NCBI RefSeq assembly: GCF_904846645.1
Contig: NZ_CAJHBO010000006.1
Coordinates: 1 to 64,000 of the forward strand
Origin: Psychrobacter sp. Pi2-1
GTDB taxonomy: Bacteria > Pseudomonadota > Gammaproteobacteria > Pseudomonadales > Moraxellaceae
Length of the DNA: 64,000 nt
Reading direction: 5' to 3'
Part shown: in pieces, positions 47,488 to 57,031 of the stretch
Position numbering within the stretch: the stretch's first letter is position 1
Layout of the letters: every line of letters starts with the position of its first letter
The notes under the pieces: generated by a model
Database searches by the model: none
The model's input: the letters and a program-made list of their open reading frames with translations, nothing else
Told to the model about the DNA's origin: nothing
Translations under genes and position numbers: made by a program

Positions 47488-48011
47488 AACTATACGTTTT
47501 GACTCTTATGTAATTTGCTAGCATTTTTCAATGCAGATGGTAATTAATAGGACTTATTAATAGAAAAGACTTTTTACTTAATCTCTAGAGACAAGATTAA
47601 AACATTGATTTATATAGTTTTTTTATTTTAAAATAGTCTATAAATAGTCTTTTTATTGAAAAGACTATTTATAATCCTATCGATTATAAATGCAAACTCG
47701 CAATATTATTTATAACAGATTTGTTTTAAACAGCCATGATCACACTACTAGCGATTAGCACCTGGCCACCTAAAACCTTCATCCAACTGCCTATTAACTC
47801 TATGAGTGAAGTCAAGACTGATTGAAGCAGCAAAACAACCAGCAGCAAGTGCAAAGGATAACAATACTACTTCTAGATAATAAAATAAGTCCCCTTCCTA
47901 CTAGAACCGTCATGTCAGGAATGGTTTGACAACTAGTAGCTAAATTACCTACGGGTATCAAAGGCTACTAGAACCGTTATCACTTTAACGAATATTAGAA
48001 ATCCGAGAGCT
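47488..48011. other. Intergenic with AT-rich dyads
   Basis: About 520 bp without a gene. It contains a 15-bp perfect inverted repeat (47639-47673), further AAAAGAC/AGTCT motifs, and a direct repeat CTACTAGAACCGT at 47898 and 47965. Confidence 0.6.
47639..47673. repeat. Perfect 15-bp inverted repeat
   Basis: TATAAATAGTCTTTT and AAAAGACTATTTATA are separated by 5 bases. Extra copies of the half motif (AAAAGAC at 47564, ATAGTCT at 47633) lie just upstream. It may be a terminator for the nuclease pair or a protein-binding dyad; AT-rich arms argue against a strong terminator. Confidence 0.7.
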
Positions 48012-50066
48012 TTAGGCCTCTGGCAGTACTATACCGAAAGATGTCGGCGGTTTCTCAAATAGACTTAAGAACCTCACTAAATCTATCTTGCTCCCATCAA
48101 TAGTCAACTCATCAGACAATAGTATTTTTTTAACCCCTGCTTCACCGATTAACATATCAATAAACAAAGGATGAGTAAGACTGAGCGTAGCATTGACTTC
48201 ATGTTGTAATGGAATCTTGTTATCTAATAACCGATGATGTAGAACCGAATTCTCTACCCATAATAAATAGCTTTCATTCAAATCAGTAAAATTAATCTTG
48301 ATACGCCAGTCTTTATCAGTAGCGTTCTCAGATTTTAGACGAACTGCTAGGGTATCAAAGAAATTCGATACGGGTGTTTGCAAGAAAACACCTTTCATAG
48401 AAGCCATGTCAATACCTGTATTAGGAGTGCCTTGACGAAGCTCTAGCGCTGCTGTCAAATAAACATCGCGCCAAGGTCCCGACTCTGCTTGATAGCCAAG
48501 CTGATCGTAACTGCTAGCTAGTAGTTTTCGGGCAGCCGTATTATTGGGTTCAGCAAATACCAAATGGTTCAATAATTCAGCACTCCATCGATAATCTCCT
48601 TTATCAAATGCAGTCTGCGATTGTGCTAGCATCTTTTCACTACCAATCATCGCTACATAAGCACTCGCTCGCTGCAAGTCAGGCAACGGATCTAAATGCG
48701 CAGGATTGGCATCATACCAGCCAAGATAGTTCTGATAGACAGCGCGTGCATTATGTTTGACCGTGCCATAATATTCACGATTAGAGAATACTTTGGCTAA
48801 ACTCGGTGGTAACTTTATATCTTCTGCAATCTCACCAGGCGTCATACCCTTATTCATTCGACGTACGCTTTGGTCATGAATGAATTTATACGTATCGCGC
48901 TGCTGGGTCAAAAAGGTTTGGATTTTTTCTTGACCCCACATAGGCCAATGATGACTAGCAAAGTAAATATCAGCGTCGGCAAATAAGTTACGCGCCTCTT
49001 CAATGTAACTGCTCCATTTCATCGCATCACGAACTTTCGCACCTCGTAAAGTATAGAGGTTATGCATATTGCGTGAGACTAGCTCAGCTCCGCCAAAAGC
49101 CTTGTATTTAGGCAGATAAAAAGTCAGCTCCGCTGGTGCTTCTGATTCTGGGGTATATTGAAAATTAAAATCTACTCCGTCTACTTTTAGGTTCGTAGGT
49201 GTAGCATTAACGAGTTGGGTAGGCTTAGTAATACTAAATTGACCAAAGGCTGGACCTTTACCTAAACCTGTATCGACATGACCGTACTCATCACGTGCTA
49301 AATCTTTACCGTACATATAAACGGCACGACGACTCATCGCGGTACCAGCAAGAATGTTTTCACTGGTCGCTTCTTCCATAAATCCACCAGGAGCAATCAC
49401 TGGAATGTTCTGTTTGGCAATCTCTTCTTGACTGATAATACCTAATATCCCACCGAAGTGGTCAATATGACTATGGGTAAAAATAATAGCGCTAATGTTA
49501 GTCGTATTTGGATAACGCTTAGCCAGATGCTTCATGGCAAAATCAAAAGCGTACTTTGCCGTTTCTTTTGAAGTCATCGTATCGACTACAATCCAGCCAC
49601 CATCTCCTTTGATAAGGGTCATATTGGACAAATCGAAACCACGCAACTGGTAAATACCGGGAGTCACTTCGAACAGTCCCTGAATATTGTTAAGCTTAGC
49701 CTGTCGCCATAGACTAGGATTAACGGTGTCAGGAGCGTCGCCCTTTATAAAATTATAAGCAGACATATCCCAAACGTTCTTGGTAGCATCAGATGAAGAT
49801 GCTATTTGCATACCGTCTATACTAGCAATTAGGCCACGACGCGCATCTTCGAAATCCTGTTGATCTGCTATATTAAGCTCATTAGCGACTTGATGGTTTG
49901 CTTCTATTGTACTGGCCGTTGCAGCGCGTTCGCCGTCATTAACGGCTATTTTAGTTGTTGATGAGTCATTACAGGCTACTAGCAGCATACTACTACAAAG
50001 TAGTAGCAGTTGACTTGATCTCAAAACATTAGAACGAATCCTAGTTAAGGAGATGGGGTTTACCAT
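48012..50066 (-). CDS. Alkylsulfatase lipoprotein (metallo-beta-lactamase fold, SdsA type)
   Basis: A 684-residue alkyl sulfatase that should cleave the ester of alkyl sulfates such as SDS, giving an alcohol or acid plus sulfate. A lipobox LVAC puts the lipidated Cys at 32, so it is anchored in an envelope membrane rather than secreted free. The metal site is THSHIDHFGG (His 198, His 200, Asp 202, His 203). Then come HHWPMWG and the dimerisation helices with an SCP2-like C-terminal domain (about 560-684). ATG 50066 is preferred over 50117, with AAGGAA before it. It is divergent from an AraC regulator that probably controls it. Confidence 0.9.
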   Translation of the reverse strand: MVNPISLTRIRSNVLRSSQLLLLCSSMLLVACNDSSTTKIAVNDGERAATASTIEANHQVANELNIADQQDFEDARRGLIASIDGMQIASSSDATKNVWDMSAYNFIKGDAPDTVNPSLWRQAKLNNIQGLFEVTPGIYQLRGFDLSNMTLIKGDGGWIVVDTMTSKETAKYAFDFAMKHLAKRYPNTTNISAIIFTHSHIDHFGGILGIISQEEIAKQNIPVIAPGGFMEEATSENILAGTAMSRRAVYMYGKDLARDEYGHVDTGLGKGPAFGQFSITKPTQLVNATPTNLKVDGVDFNFQYTPESEAPAELTFYLPKYKAFGGAELVSRNMHNLYTLRGAKVRDAMKWSSYIEEARNLFADADIYFASHHWPMWGQEKIQTFLTQQRDTYKFIHDQSVRRMNKGMTPGEIAEDIKLPPSLAKVFSNREYYGTVKHNARAVYQNYLGWYDANPAHLDPLPDLQRASAYVAMIGSEKMLAQSQTAFDKGDYRWSAELLNHLVFAEPNNTAARKLLASSYDQLGYQAESGPWRDVYLTAALELRQGTPNTGIDMASMKGVFLQTPVSNFFDTLAVRLKSENATDKDWRIKINFTDLNESYLLWVENSVLHHRLLDNKIPLQHEVNATLSLTHPLFIDMLIGEAGVKKILLSDELTIDGSKIDLVRFLSLFEKPPTSFGIVLPEA

Positions 50067-50175
50067 TACAAATTCCTTTTTTTTAGTAAACTTCATTAGT
50101 TTAAATTTTAATGACACAATGGTTCAAAGTTTGGACAATATTTTCTCTATTAGTTAAGCGCATAGATAAACAAGA

Positions 50176-51267
50176 ATGAATATGGAAGACAAAAAATTTA
50201 CTGTTCATAAAAGTATGGTGCTTTCTAATCGAAAGGCGCTAGCTTTATACTTATTTAAGATTAATCGTGCTGATGACATTCCTAAAATCATGGCATTATC
50301 AGTAGATTTAGATACTTTTATAGGTGATCGTGTTCCCTTGGAGATTGTCACCCGTGAAATTGATTTAGCCGTACAGCTCCTTCAAGAAGAGTACATAGGG
50401 CTAAAAATAATGGAACTCACTGATGTAAAAGCACTACCTTTGTATAAAGGTATAAAACTTTGCATTAATCCTTTACTAAAAGCTGAACTAGAGATTCCAT
50501 TTATTGTGCTTTGCCGTCTGGTTAGCCGTTACTTCAAAGTTATTACCGAGTCCATACAAGTTACTTTAGTGATAGAAAAAAGCTTATTACGGTTAGACTT
50601 TAATCCAAGTATGCCAGAGCTAGCTAATAACCATCAAATTGATGGTGTCATACTCGCTGTACATAAAATATTAGCCGAATTCAGTGCTCTACAGCCTGTA
50701 AGACTTACTATCGCGCATCGGAACTCAACACACGGCAGTGAGCTCTATAAAAAACTTTTAGGCATCCCAGCTGAGCTTGCTAGCAAAAAAAATAGTTTAT
50801 ATTATCCATTAATGAAAAATTATAGCTCTCAATCAAATTTGAACTTATCGGCAGGTGCTGACATATCAATTGAAAGTAGCTTTTTCATTGGGCCGTTGCA
50901 CTATATGCTTGATAAAGAGTTTCCTGATTTGAGCTACGCTGAGCGCTGCCAACATATCTTGATGACTATCATAGGACTTAGTGAAGCAACCCGTGAGACT
51001 GTAGCGCAAGTCCTAAATATGAGCGTCAGTAGCTTGCAAAGACGGTTACGTGAAGAGGAAACCTCGTTTCAAAAAGTACTACTACATACGAAAAAAGTGA
51101 TGGCTGATAAATTCTTAGTGGAGCAGAATCTCTCCGCTACTGATGTGGCTTTTCTACTAGGCTATCAGTCGCACAGTCAATTTTTCCAAGCTTTTAAACG
51201 CTGGTATTCAATGACCCCGATAGCTTATCAAAAGTTGCACCAGGGTCACAATAAGTCAGATTATTGA
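50176..51267 (+). CDS. AraC-family transcriptional regulator
   Basis: A 363-residue regulator. Residues 30-230 form the arabinose-binding-like N-terminal domain of the OruR/ArgR-type AraC group. Residues about 265-350 are the double helix-turn-helix (VAQVLNMSVSSLQRRLREEE and VAFLLGYQSHSQFFQAFKRWY). It is divergent from the alkylsulfatase gene (110 bp between starts) and convergent with the unknown lipoprotein gene, so it probably activates one or both in response to an alkyl compound; that is inference from layout. Starts at 50176 or 50182. Confidence 0.9.
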   Translation: MNMEDKKFTVHKSMVLSNRKALALYLFKINRADDIPKIMALSVDLDTFIGDRVPLEIVTREIDLAVQLLQEEYIGLKIMELTDVKALPLYKGIKLCINPLLKAELEIPFIVLCRLVSRYFKVITESIQVTLVIEKSLLRLDFNPSMPELANNHQIDGVILAVHKILAEFSALQPVRLTIAHRNSTHGSELYKKLLGIPAELASKKNSLYYPLMKNYSSQSNLNLSAGADISIESSFFIGPLHYMLDKEFPDLSYAERCQHILMTIIGLSEATRETVAQVLNMSVSSLQRRLREEETSFQKVLLHTKKVMADKFLVEQNLSATDVAFLLGYQSHSQFFQAFKRWYSMTPIAYQKLHQGHNKSDY

Positions 51268-51278
51268 AATGTAGTTAG

Positions 51279-52640
51279 CTATTGAGGTAAAGACTTATAA
51301 GCATCACAACCTAATGCCTCAAAGTCTGCTTTTGTAAAATACTGAATAGTGGGTAGATAATCACCTAGAACTTCAGCTTCATCGCCAGGTACTGATGTGT
51401 TTTTAATAGCATTATCGAAGCTGTCAGCTGGCAGCATGTTTCTCATAAGCAAGAATCCATCTGTAGCGTTATTTTGTCTCCCGGAAATAATAGAGAATCC
51501 ATCACCATCGCTAGACCAAGGTAAGAAACCAACACCACATTGATCAATTGCATTAACAGGTCGATCAGATGGTAAACTTGAAACCATTGTATAGTAGCCG
51601 TCTGGGTTTATAGCAACTTGCTCGTCGTATAAACAACTTGTAACTTTTTGAGAATAATACTCATTTTGACACATAGACCAGTAGCGCATTTGTGCATCGC
51701 TCTCATCAAAGATTGCATCACCATTTATGGTTTTAGGAACTTTCGGAACTTTCCCTCGTATAACGACAATTGGTTTAATACTTCTATCCACGTAGGCACT
51801 AATATACTGGTTATCTAAATTAGCATATCGAGCGACTTGTCTAACAGGATTTCCTTCACACTGGTTTAGAAATGAACATTTAAATCCAAACTGTACGTTA
51901 TAGACCGCTCGCCAAATTGGATTTTCCTTAGCAGGATTGTTTTGACGAAGTTGAGCATAAGTATCAGGTGGTATAACAGGAACTTTCACTAATTCTTTTT
52001 CAGACTCTAGCTTGTCACAAGCCGACTGCCCTTTCAACACTTGACCATTAGTTAAAGTAAGCTCTGGAGTTGGTAAACCTACTCCACCCGTAGCATCTTT
52101 ACCTTTGTTTGGCACGTAAACTCGATACAATAACCGTGCCTCACCATTATTGTCCTGTGCATAATCATAAACAATATTATTTGGAGGTATTATTGGAGCT
52201 TGACCCGCTGCTAATTCGATCTGATAGCTTCGTTTGTCATTATTACGCTCTGCTCCTTGAGTAAAAGGGTTGATTGAACCATTATTGGCAAGTATTTGCT
52301 GATCTCTTAGCGCAAATGCCGGAGAGTTATCTTGACGATAACTGTTGAATGACATGTAGCGAGCGTAAGGGAACTCTCCATTTAGCTTTAAACTAGCTCC
52401 TTCTGGTAAGCTATATTTAGCGTGCCAATAAGTGGCGCCCGTATCAGGGTAAGCAAAGTTTGATTCTGGATTATCAATACTGTAGGGGCCGCCCCAGAAA
52501 CAGCCTCCAACGTCCTCAGGCTCATTAGTATCTGGAATAATAACAGTAGTTTCATTATCGTCATTACAAGCTGTCAACAAACTAATGCTAACGATCATAG
52601 CAATGGTTAAGGTAAGTCTTTTTAGATTAATCATAGTCAC
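51279..52640 (-). CDS. Uncharacterised lipoprotein
   Basis: A 453-residue lipoprotein with lipobox LLTAC (Cys 25) followed by an acidic linker. The mature part contains FPYARYMSFNSYRQDNSPAF, LLYRVYVPNKGKDATGGVGLP, six or more cysteines and a C-terminal KADFEALGCDAYKSLPQ. I know the FPYARYMSFN type segment from uncharacterised proteins with a beta-sandwich look but not with a proven function. The stop lies 11 bp from the AraC gene's stop. It is probably part of the alkylsulfate cluster. Confidence 0.75.
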   Translation of the reverse strand: MTMINLKRLTLTIAMIVSISLLTACNDDNETTVIIPDTNEPEDVGGCFWGGPYSIDNPESNFAYPDTGATYWHAKYSLPEGASLKLNGEFPYARYMSFNSYRQDNSPAFALRDQQILANNGSINPFTQGAERNNDKRSYQIELAAGQAPIIPPNNIVYDYAQDNNGEARLLYRVYVPNKGKDATGGVGLPTPELTLTNGQVLKGQSACDKLESEKELVKVPVIPPDTYAQLRQNNPAKENPIWRAVYNVQFGFKCSFLNQCEGNPVRQVARYANLDNQYISAYVDRSIKPIVVIRGKVPKVPKTINGDAIFDESDAQMRYWSMCQNEYYSQKVTSCLYDEQVAINPDGYYTMVSSLPSDRPVNAIDQCGVGFLPWSSDGDGFSIISGRQNNATDGFLLMRNMLPADSFDNAIKNTSVPGDEAEVLGDYLPTIQYFTKADFEALGCDAYKSLPQ

Positions 52641-53247
52641 TCCTGTTTATCATCATTACGTCCTTGTACAGCATTATGCTGACTACTGTAATAAATCTAA
52701 CAAGATTGTTACTAATTAAATAGGTTTATTCGAGTCAACCAAATACAGCCCCTATGTCTATTCGGGTCATAGGTTCATAGTACATATTCGTAGTTAAAAA
52801 AAGCCATCTATTTAAGTAATGACATAGTCAGCTTAAGGGCTTTACTACGCATAACTATACGGGAAAGCTTTTTGTCTGAATTAAAGATAGTTAAGCACTT
52901 AGCCATTACAGCATTAGCAGAGATTATAGGTTGCTATTTGACATATTTATGGCCGAGAGAGAGTAAGTTAATATGGCCTCTTGTACCCAGTACGCTTAGT
53001 TTGGTTGCTGAATTTACACCCAACCGCTGTTGACAGAGTTTATGCTACCTATAGCGGTGTGTATGTAATAGTGGCAATACCATAGTTATGAGTTGTTGGT
53101 GGGATACAACTATCGACATGAGATATATTAGCTACATCAGCAGCACTTCTAGGGATGGCTATTATTATTTCAGCACTGCGTAATATATAGACTACTAATT
53201 AAACTTATCAAATGGTGTTTTTTTGAACTATCAGTTTTAAAACGAGA
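52641..53247. other. Intergenic, no gene seen
   Basis: About 600 bp between the lipoprotein promoter and the AlpA terminator. No ORF with a ribosome site or clear repeat; it marks the seam between metabolic cargo and the mobile-element module. Confidence 0.4.
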
Positions 53248-53249
53248 CA

Positions 53250-53286
53250 AAAAAATGAACCGCCCTACTTTCTAAATTTAGGGCGG
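53250..53286 (-). terminator. Terminator of the AlpA-like gene
   Basis: The arms CCGCCCTA and TAGGGCGG are flanked on the left by an A-run, giving a U-tract for leftward transcripts. Confidence 0.85.
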
Positions 53287-53296
53287 CTTGACAACC

Positions 53297-53548
53297 TTAA
53301 GCCGATCTTGAATCTATCTTATTATTAATCCACTCTGCAATCTCACTTGCTACCCACGCCACCCTCTTCTCTGTCAGTTTTACCTTTTTAGGGAACGTTG
53401 GATCATATTGAGCAGAATTCACATCGGCCATTGCATAGATAGTCGAACGGCTAATACCTGTATATTCTTTGACGTCTTTGAGGCTAAGTAGCTGCGGTAT
53501 ATGATTGCATTGCTCGATTACTGGTTGTGCTGCGTTTAATTGTTCCAT
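53297..53548 (-). CDS. AlpA-family phage-type transcriptional regulator
   Basis: An 83-residue winged-helix/MerR-like protein of the AlpA (Phage_AlpA) family: LLSLKDVKEYTGISRSTIYAMADVN is the helix-turn-helix, followed by FPKKVKLTEKRVAWVASEIAEWI. AlpA proteins act as activators of integrase or as excisionase-like factors in P4-type islands. AAGGAG precedes the ATG. The gene has its own terminator and an upstream hairpin/promoter layout shared with the Gp2-like gene. Confidence 0.88.
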   Translation of the reverse strand: MEQLNAAQPVIEQCNHIPQLLSLKDVKEYTGISRSTIYAMADVNSAQYDPTFPKKVKLTEKRVAWVASEIAEWINNKIDSRSA

Positions 53549-53567
53549 GGTGATCTCCTTTATAAGT

Positions 53568-53617
53568 TTATGAGAATCTTTCTTCTCATACAGTGAGGGA
53601 GTCCTATATTTTTTTAC
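53568..53617 (-). promoter_or_regulatory. Promoter-proximal inverted repeat and AT tract upstream of alpA
   Basis: TATGAGAA and TTCTCATA form an 8-bp inverted repeat close to the gene start. Further upstream (on the minus strand) is GTAAAAAAATATA (53605-53617), identical to the 13-mer upstream of the Gp2-like gene. Probably a regulated promoter; inferred. Confidence 0.5.
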
Positions 53618-53659
53618 GGCATCTTATATAGTCCGGCGGCTACTCTTAGATAACGCAAT

Positions 53660-53688
53660 AAAAAAGAGCTGAATGAATCAGCTCTTTT
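53660..53688 (-). terminator. Terminator of the RDF-like gene
   Basis: The arms AAAAGAGCTGA and TCAGCTCTTTT enclose a short loop, with an A-run on the left. Confidence 0.85.
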
Positions 53689-53715
53689 CTATGTTGCCTA
53701 TCTGACTTGATTGGC

Positions 53716-54621
53716 TTAACTCACAGCCGTCACGCTTTGCCGTAATCCTTGCTCAATGCTAGTCACGTTATGCGTAGCAATACCGTGATTAAAGCTTTGC
53801 TGATTGCTACTATCCCCTATCTCGACTGGATAAAACTCCTCAGCCACATCTAGCAGACCATCGTTATCAACCTCAAAACACGAATTGCTATAACCGCCCT
53901 TAGCTGCTTCCTCTAACGCCGCTTGATCAAAGCCGTGTTCACACAGCTCTGCATCAATCGCTTTAGCATGTTGTACCGCATCTTTAAGCGTTATCCCATC
54001 ACGTAACGTCAAATCCACAAAGTAAATCGGCGTGCGATAGCTTTGCGTCGTGCTTTTACCTCGCAAGGTGAGTTGCAACGGCAAGCATGACAGCTTATTG
54101 CCTGATACCGCAGCAAAGTAGCTTAGACGTGCTGCAAGTGTACGAATGCTATTAAAGCCAGTGGTGCGAAAGATAAACGTACCTAACTCGTCGTCTTCAG
54201 ATAAATTGACGTAGAGCCTGCCATAAGGCTTACAAGCACCGCCTTGGGCCAGTGGACAACGATCAGGTGATGGGCATGGTAGTGTTTCCACGCCATTATT
54301 GGTTCGGCGCTGACACTGCTCACCATCACCTACACATAGCGGTCTGCCCGTTTGCCGATCAAACAGTGTGTACTCAGCTCGCAAATTAAGCTCAGGATCA
54401 TTAAACAGCATACGCACGGGTATTTGTCTGAGCTTACCGTCATTATTTGCACGTAGTTTTTCGTCTAGTGGATGATTGATCCAGCCGTCTTTATTTTGCA
54501 CTTGGCTGGTAATGGTGAATTGATCGTCCTTAGCAGGAAGGCGTTTACCGTCTTTTTGAATGACACGTCCAATACTGATACGACCAAGTACGGGCGGGGT
54601 TATGGTGAGACCTTTAATCAT
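53716..54621 (-). CDS. Island protein annotated elsewhere as hydrolase/metal-binding, RDF-like
   Basis: A 301-residue protein beginning MIKGLTITPPVLGRISIGRV, a start shared with proteins found on integrative elements and usually named hydrolase or metal-binding protein. A Cys cluster in the middle (CVGDGEQC, LPCPSPDRCPLAQGGAC) could bind zinc, followed by KPYGRLYVNLS. The layout is close to Gp3-like recombination directionality factors, but I cannot confirm this without a profile search. It stands between alpA and a YqaJ exonuclease gene and probably belongs to the island's recombination functions. Confidence 0.7.
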   Translation of the reverse strand: MIKGLTITPPVLGRISIGRVIQKDGKRLPAKDDQFTITSQVQNKDGWINHPLDEKLRANNDGKLRQIPVRMLFNDPELNLRAEYTLFDRQTGRPLCVGDGEQCQRRTNNGVETLPCPSPDRCPLAQGGACKPYGRLYVNLSEDDELGTFIFRTTGFNSIRTLAARLSYFAAVSGNKLSCLPLQLTLRGKSTTQSYRTPIYFVDLTLRDGITLKDAVQHAKAIDAELCEHGFDQAALEEAAKGGYSNSCFEVDNDGLLDVAEEFYPVEIGDSSNQQSFNHGIATHNVTSIEQGLRQSVTAVS

Positions 54622-54652
54622 AGTGATATTCCTTATATGTTTTAGTTAGCCA

Positions 54653-54680
54653 TAAAAAAGCCCACCTGTGCTAGGTGGGC
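54653..54680 (-). terminator. Terminator of the YqaJ-family gene
   Basis: The arms AGCCCACCT and AGGTGGGC have an A-run on the left, 50 bp beyond the YqaJ stop. Confidence 0.85.
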
Positions 54681-54729
54681 GGTTATGCGCTAGATTTGGT
54701 TTGTGTGTGTCGATTGAATAGATAGCGCT

Positions 54730-55863
54730 TTAATCGTTCAAGATAACAAAGCGTCTGCTACCTTGACGGGTTTTACTAAACTTTTCCATAAACTCAGGAT
54801 GGGCTTTGATCACCGCCTTGGTATCTAAGCTTACGCTGTCCTTGGATCGTTTCCATGAGATAGCCCCTTTATCAAAGATCGCCACCTCATGGTCTTTGAT
54901 CAGGCTTTGTAGTTGATGCTTTACCTGATCATGACGCTGCTCTAACTCTTGCATGTAATCACGGTAGCTCAGCAATTGCTCAAATAGCTTGTTAGCGCCA
55001 TCGTCATCACGCAGATCAACCTTGCTTGAAGGTTTAGGCGTTGGATACAGCTGCTTTAATGCCTGAGCTGCAGATTCAGAATGATCAGGCGTTGGCGGTG
55101 TATCGGTTGATACGTATTGCCAGAACAGACGCTCATGCTCCATGATAGACTCAATCAAGCGCTCGTCACGCTCAACTTTATAAATCTTAGCCTCATGTCC
55201 ACAGAGTAGTACGCAGATGTGCGCCGCCGTTTTGCCTGTGACCGCTAGCTGATGCTGTACTTGGCACGTCACATATAACGGCACGCCATGCTTCCAAAGC
55301 TTGGCTCCATGCTCCCCTGTGGTTTTGCACTCAAGTATTTGTACTTCATCACTGCCAACCACCGAGTAGTCTAAATTGGCTAACATAAAGTGGTTGTCAG
55401 GATCAGGGTGCTGTAAGACAGCATTGACGCGGCGCACCTTATTGCCGGTGTGCTTTTGATAATATCTAGCCACCATTGGTTCTAAGGTGTTACCCCAATA
55501 CAGTGGCGCATAACCCTCAGCACCTTCATCAATATTTGATGCCATACGCCCAGTCTTAATCATCCATAATTCAAGCATGGATAGAAAAGGGTGAATACCG
55601 CAAGCGGCAGCAGCGTCACTACTGCCGATACCTTGCTTGCGAACAGCTAGCCACTCTTCATGACTTAACGATTTGGTGTTGACCAAACGTTTAGCCGTGC
55701 TTGATTGATTAGCAGACGGCTTAACGGGTTTATTTTCAGCCTTAGGCTTTGTTGGCATCTCTACGCTATTGTGCCGAGCGTTTAGTGGGACTTTACCCTT
55801 AACGGTGGCACGCTTAAGTCTTGGCTGCGTCGTATTTGTATTATTTAATGCGATCATGTTCAT
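54730..55863 (-). CDS. YqaJ-family viral recombinase (lambda-exonuclease type)
   Basis: A 377-residue exonuclease of the YqaJ/lambda Red family that resects double-stranded ends for single-strand annealing. A basic low-complexity N-terminus leads to GIGSSDAAAACGIHPF, YWGNTLEPMVARYYQ, and the active-site segment SDEVQILECKTTG (Asp...Glu-x-Lys), then VTCQVQHQLAVTG. A C-terminal coiled coil follows. ATG 55863 is chosen because AAGGAG lies just before it; the open frame extends to 55944. No partner annealase is obvious nearby. Confidence 0.88.
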   Translation of the reverse strand: MNMIALNNTNTTQPRLKRATVKGKVPLNARHNSVEMPTKPKAENKPVKPSANQSSTAKRLVNTKSLSHEEWLAVRKQGIGSSDAAAACGIHPFLSMLELWMIKTGRMASNIDEGAEGYAPLYWGNTLEPMVARYYQKHTGNKVRRVNAVLQHPDPDNHFMLANLDYSVVGSDEVQILECKTTGEHGAKLWKHGVPLYVTCQVQHQLAVTGKTAAHICVLLCGHEAKIYKVERDERLIESIMEHERLFWQYVSTDTPPTPDHSESAAQALKQLYPTPKPSSKVDLRDDDGANKLFEQLLSYRDYMQELEQRHDQVKHQLQSLIKDHEVAIFDKGAISWKRSKDSVSLDTKAVIKAHPEFMEKFSKTRQGSRRFVILND

Positions 55864-55927
55864 AGTGAACTCCTTCATTAGATTTATTATTAATAAGTAA
55901 TGCAGTGCTTTGTTTGATTGACGGCAT

Positions 55928-55954
55928 AAAAAAACCACGCTCAAAGGCGTGGTT
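55928..55954 (-). terminator. Terminator of the DUF932 gene
   Basis: The arms AACCACGC and GCGTGGTT have a 6-base loop and an A-run on the left. Confidence 0.85.
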
Positions 55955-55985
55955 GATTTATCAAGTAACTACAGTAATTAAGAGA

Positions 55986-56981
55986 TTAGGCAATTAAGCG
56001 CAGCGCTTCATCGAGGCTTTTATCTTTAAGTTTAGCCCCTGCACCGAACCAAGCTGAGTCTAAGCGATGATCCCTCGACATAGCACGGCGTTCATGATCC
56101 ACAAACTCTGTCATGGCTGACAGCAGGCCATAAGCGGTATCTTTAGCAGAGTCTAGATCCGCACCACGACCCTGACCATTAAACATCGTCATCACCTGAT
56201 TCATGGCACGAGCATTCGGAACCGCTTCTTTCTCCTTCTTAGCGGTATTAAATAGAATAAGGCCATCGTCTTTGACATCGTTAAACACGCGATTTAAGTA
56301 ATTAGCCGCTTCTGCTTGCGTCACTCGTCTATTAGTAAGCTGTTTCATCTCATAGTTAAAGTCATCCCACTGACTGACCGATACGCCTAGTTGCTGTTTG
56401 ACTTTGTCGGCATCAAAGGTAGTGCTATGCGGAACTTTGACCACGCCGCCGCTGCCATCAGCCAGACTGATTGCTAAGGTGTTATTACACACCACACGGA
56501 TATTAGTGAACTGCGCTGTGGTGGCAAGCGTACCATCACAAGCGGTTGCTAGCAGCAAATAGCCATGACTGACATCACCGCCACGTAGCGTTGCCGATTG
56601 ACCAGTACGAGCGAGTGCCCAGAACTTACGGCCGCCTTTTAACACCCCTGCCGTTTCTAACTCAAAGTCTGCTTGCTCAGTCAGATCCCGATAGAACTCT
56701 AAAATCTCACGCGGTTGTACTTCTTGGTAGCGTTGACTCACTACTGATAATGGCTCTAGGTTATCTGAACGATACAACACTTTATTGCTGTCAAACGGCA
56801 TGATCAGGCTTTGCCCTTTTTCATTGCTTGCCATGTAGCTGACGTCTGAGGACTCAATACGCCAGTCCATACCTGCCTCTTTAGCCCAGACCTCTATAGG
56901 CTGCTTAGGGGACAACTCTTGTCCTAGTCCATGCCAGGGGGTATCACCGACGTATGCCATTGATTCGATTAAATGTGCCAT
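55986..56981 (-). CDS. DUF932 domain-containing phage/plasmid-like protein
   Basis: A 331-residue member of the DUF932 family common on phages and plasmids: MAHLIESMAYVGDTPWHGLG at the start, VLYRSDNLEPLSVVSQRYQEVQP, FTNIRVVCNNTLAISL, and a C-terminal segment ending SAWFGAGAKLKDKSLDEALRL. The function is unknown; it is often near recombination genes, as here. A GGAGCAG ribosome site precedes the ATG. Confidence 0.9.
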   Translation of the reverse strand: MAHLIESMAYVGDTPWHGLGQELSPKQPIEVWAKEAGMDWRIESSDVSYMASNEKGQSLIMPFDSNKVLYRSDNLEPLSVVSQRYQEVQPREILEFYRDLTEQADFELETAGVLKGGRKFWALARTGQSATLRGGDVSHGYLLLATACDGTLATTAQFTNIRVVCNNTLAISLADGSGGVVKVPHSTTFDADKVKQQLGVSVSQWDDFNYEMKQLTNRRVTQAEAANYLNRVFNDVKDDGLILFNTAKKEKEAVPNARAMNQVMTMFNGQGRGADLDSAKDTAYGLLSAMTEFVDHERRAMSRDHRLDSAWFGAGAKLKDKSLDEALRLIA

Positions 56982-57031
56982 GAGTACTGCTCCTTGATAA
57001 GTTTTAATGAAATGATTACTGATGAATAAGG

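Noticed and set aside
47560-47980. CRISPR-like repeats in the 47.5-48.0 kb gap
   Set aside because: Only two copies of a 13-bp repeat and scattered half-sites; no regular spacing and no cas genes.
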